A DNA stretch of 64,000 nt from Serratia proteamaculans (GTDB taxonomy: Bacteria; Pseudomonadota; Gammaproteobacteria; Enterobacterales; Enterobacteriaceae). The stretch lies in contig NZ_SWDE01000004.1 in NCBI RefSeq assembly GCF_013337185.1, positions 310,001-374,000 on the forward strand. The letters are read 5' to 3'. The notes under the pieces were generated by a model. That model saw only the letters and a program-made list of their open reading frames with translations. It was not told where the DNA came from and made no database searches. Below, piece after piece: positions 62,815 to 64,000 of the stretch (positions within the stretch are counted from its first letter, which is position 1; each line of letters opens with the position of its first letter). The translations under genes were made by a program, and so were the position numbers.

Positions 62815-63351
62815 TCAGTGCGTACTGATGAAGTCGATCACCGTCTTTAAACTGTGGTTATCTTTTTCATGCTGATGCAGTGCCAATATGGCGCCCCAGA
62901 ACAGCAGCCGGTACGGTATAAGGTGTTCGGGGAATGTCTCCCACGAATCGACGCCAAAGAATACCAGAGAGCGTTGTTCGAACACGGCTCTAACTGACTC
63001 TTCAAGCCGTTTGTCAGCCGAGGTGGCTAGCCAAATCTCCATCAGCAATACCAAGGGGTTATGCTGTGGGTTTTGGTGCATATAGGTGATCAGCTCAATG
63101 ATGCGCGCTTTGATGTCATTGGTGTCGCCAGTGGGAACCTGATCCATAAATGATTGCGTCAATTCCCGGATGAGATCGTAGCGACCGGCAGGAAAGTGGT
63201 ACCTCAATGCGCCACGGGTGACACCGACCAGCTCACAGATTTTATTTTCGCTGAAGGCGATATATCCTTCATCGGCAAGCACATTTTTTGCCGCGAGCAG
63301 GAGTTTTTTTCTGGTCTCATCAGCGTTTCTCTGAATCACATCTTTCTTCAT
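62815..63351 (-). CDS. TetR-family repressor
   Basis: The 178-residue protein has the TetR N-terminal helix-turn-helix (TRKKLLLAAKNVLADEGYIA, ICELVGVTRGALRYHFPAGR) and a helical ligand-binding C-terminal part. Its start overlaps the stop of the FUSC-family gene by four bases (ATGA). Regulator and transporter are thus one unit, and it probably represses that unit in response to a transported compound. Confidence 0.9.
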   Translation of the reverse strand: MKKDVIQRNADETRKKLLLAAKNVLADEGYIAFSENKICELVGVTRGALRYHFPAGRYDLIRELTQSFMDQVPTGDTNDIKARIIELITYMHQNPQHNPLVLLMEIWLATSADKRLEESVRAVFEQRSLVFFGVDSWETFPEHLIPYRLLFWGAILALHQHEKDNHSLKTVIDFISTH

Positions 63352-64000
63352 GGCCAGGCCCTGGATAAAATCACTTCACCATCCGCACACCATGTGGGAA
63401 TAGAACGACATATTGTAATAACCTCTTGAGCATGAATCAAAAGTAGCTTCTCCCAAGGCTCAAGTGTTTCACCTGACGTTAGCAACGTCGTCTGTATATC
63501 GTTATGCAATGTGCTGCCAATAGCGATAGTGGTTGGCGGTTCATTTTGTAATCCTTCACCGTAGGTTTTCATATCTGTCGCGAGAACTTGCATGCAGCGC
63601 TCGATCAATGCAAACAACTCACTACGTTTATTCTCGGTGATGGCTAATGCATATTCTGTTTCAAGATTGTACAGTGCAACGTGTAATTCACGTAGTTTAC
63701 CAAGTAAAATCTGACAGTTAAGTGTTAGCTGTTCATTGTCGTTACTACGCCAGTTAGGCTCCAGTGCCACCTGGGCCAGCAGTTTTTGCGTGGTATCCAG
63801 TTTTGACCAGCCCGCGACTTGCTTACCTTTGTCCAGCGCCAATGGGCTGATTTTTTCGGAGAAGTAGGCTAATAAACCGGATAGCGACAGGCGCAGCTTT
63901 TTCCCTTCGGTTTCCGGCCAGATCAGGCCATGCACCAGTGTTCCAACCACGATACCCAGAAGGATGCCGATGACTCGGTCACGAATTTCTGACAGCTCAG
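63348..64000 (-). CDS. FUSC-family efflux membrane protein, 3' part (gene runs off the right edge)
   Basis: The frame is open from the right edge of the window to the stop at 63348, about 217 residues. It begins inside a membrane region (ELSEIRDRVIGILLGIVVGT, LVHGLIWPETEG) typical of the second membrane block of aromatic-acid/FUSC-type exporters such as MdtO, YccS and AaeB. A long helical cytoplasmic tail follows (LRELHVALYNLETEYALAIT). MdtO-like is the closest fit I can name, without certainty. A GTG at 63950 is internal, not the start. Its partner genes would lie beyond the window. Confidence 0.78.
   Translation of the reverse strand, partial: ELSEIRDRVIGILLGIVVGTLVHGLIWPETEGKKLRLSLSGLLAYFSEKISPLALDKGKQVAGWSKLDTTQKLLAQVALEPNWRSNDNEQLTLNCQILLGKLRELHVALYNLETEYALAITENKRSELFALIERCMQVLATDMKTYGEGLQNEPPTTIAIGSTLHNDIQTTLLTSGETLEPWEKLLLIHAQEVITICRSIPTWCADGEVILSRAWP

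Noticed and set aside
1-64000. tRNA, rRNA, insertion sequence or prophage genes
   Set aside because: I looked for tRNA-like cloverleaf ends, transposase motifs and integrase genes and found none I could support, even around the mosaic CDI region.

Overview
The window looks like the chromosome of an enterobacterium, most probably a Serratia species. The pointers are a long ExbB with a cleavable N-terminus, a ShlB/ShlA-like two-partner secretion locus, a complete scrKYABR sucrose regulon, an abgRABT locus and several fimbrial genes. The genus is an inference from gene content; no 16S or other marker gene lies in the window.

Layout. 1-3.9 kb: the 5' part of metC, Fur-type exbBD, an orphan ParD-like antitoxin and a shikimate-dehydrogenase-like enzyme. 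3.9-10.4 kb: the sucrose regulon scrR-scrB-scrA-scrY-scrK on the minus strand, with four candidate ScrR/FruR-type operators and an intercistronic hairpin between scrY and scrA. 10.4-26.2 kb: a contact-dependent inhibition (CDI) locus with cdiB, a HlyC-type acyltransferase (cdiC), a 3277-residue cdiA and its membrane immunity gene. Behind it lies an AT-rich ladder of orphan toxin C-termini and immunity genes, some intact and some decayed. 26.4-34.8 kb: an Ail/OmpX-type protein, abgT-abgB-abgA with divergent abgR, and a Tat-exported phospholipase C. 34.9-40.3 kb: queF, a queuosine-precursor transporter and an XRE regulator in one operon; then a cytosine-permease-like transporter, a LuxR-type regulator and an acetyltransferase. 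40.3-48.5 kb: a type VI secretion accessory island (DUF2169/pentapeptide protein, pentapeptide protein, DUF3540 protein, PAAR-like protein, VgrG). 48.6-49.5 kb: an IroE-like esterase. 49.6-62.4 kb: a chaperone-usher fimbrial locus. 62.8-64 kb: a TetR regulator coupled to the 3' part of a FUSC-family efflux gene.

Most notable. (1) The CDI ladder holds five related toxin-tail/immunity units. They share a glycine-rich, membrane-active-looking toxin fold and small two-helix immunity proteins. Decay is visible as truncation, a frameshift in a T-run and an 11-bp tandem duplication. (2) The fimbrial operon carries, in line with the subunits, usher and chaperone, a PglL/Wzy-type O-oligosaccharyltransferase homologue, a small lipoprotein, a periplasmic FKBP-type protein with an altered active site, and a LuxR regulator with a degenerate receiver. 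This suggests a glycosylated or specially folded fimbria. (3) The fimbrial switch region has just two GATC sites, 60 bp apart, next to a PapI/FaeA-like gene, which suggests Dam/Lrp phase variation. (4) RcsAB-box-like palindromes lie upstream of both the CDI and the T6SS operons.

Evidence comes from reading the sequence and from recalled family knowledge. No database search was run.
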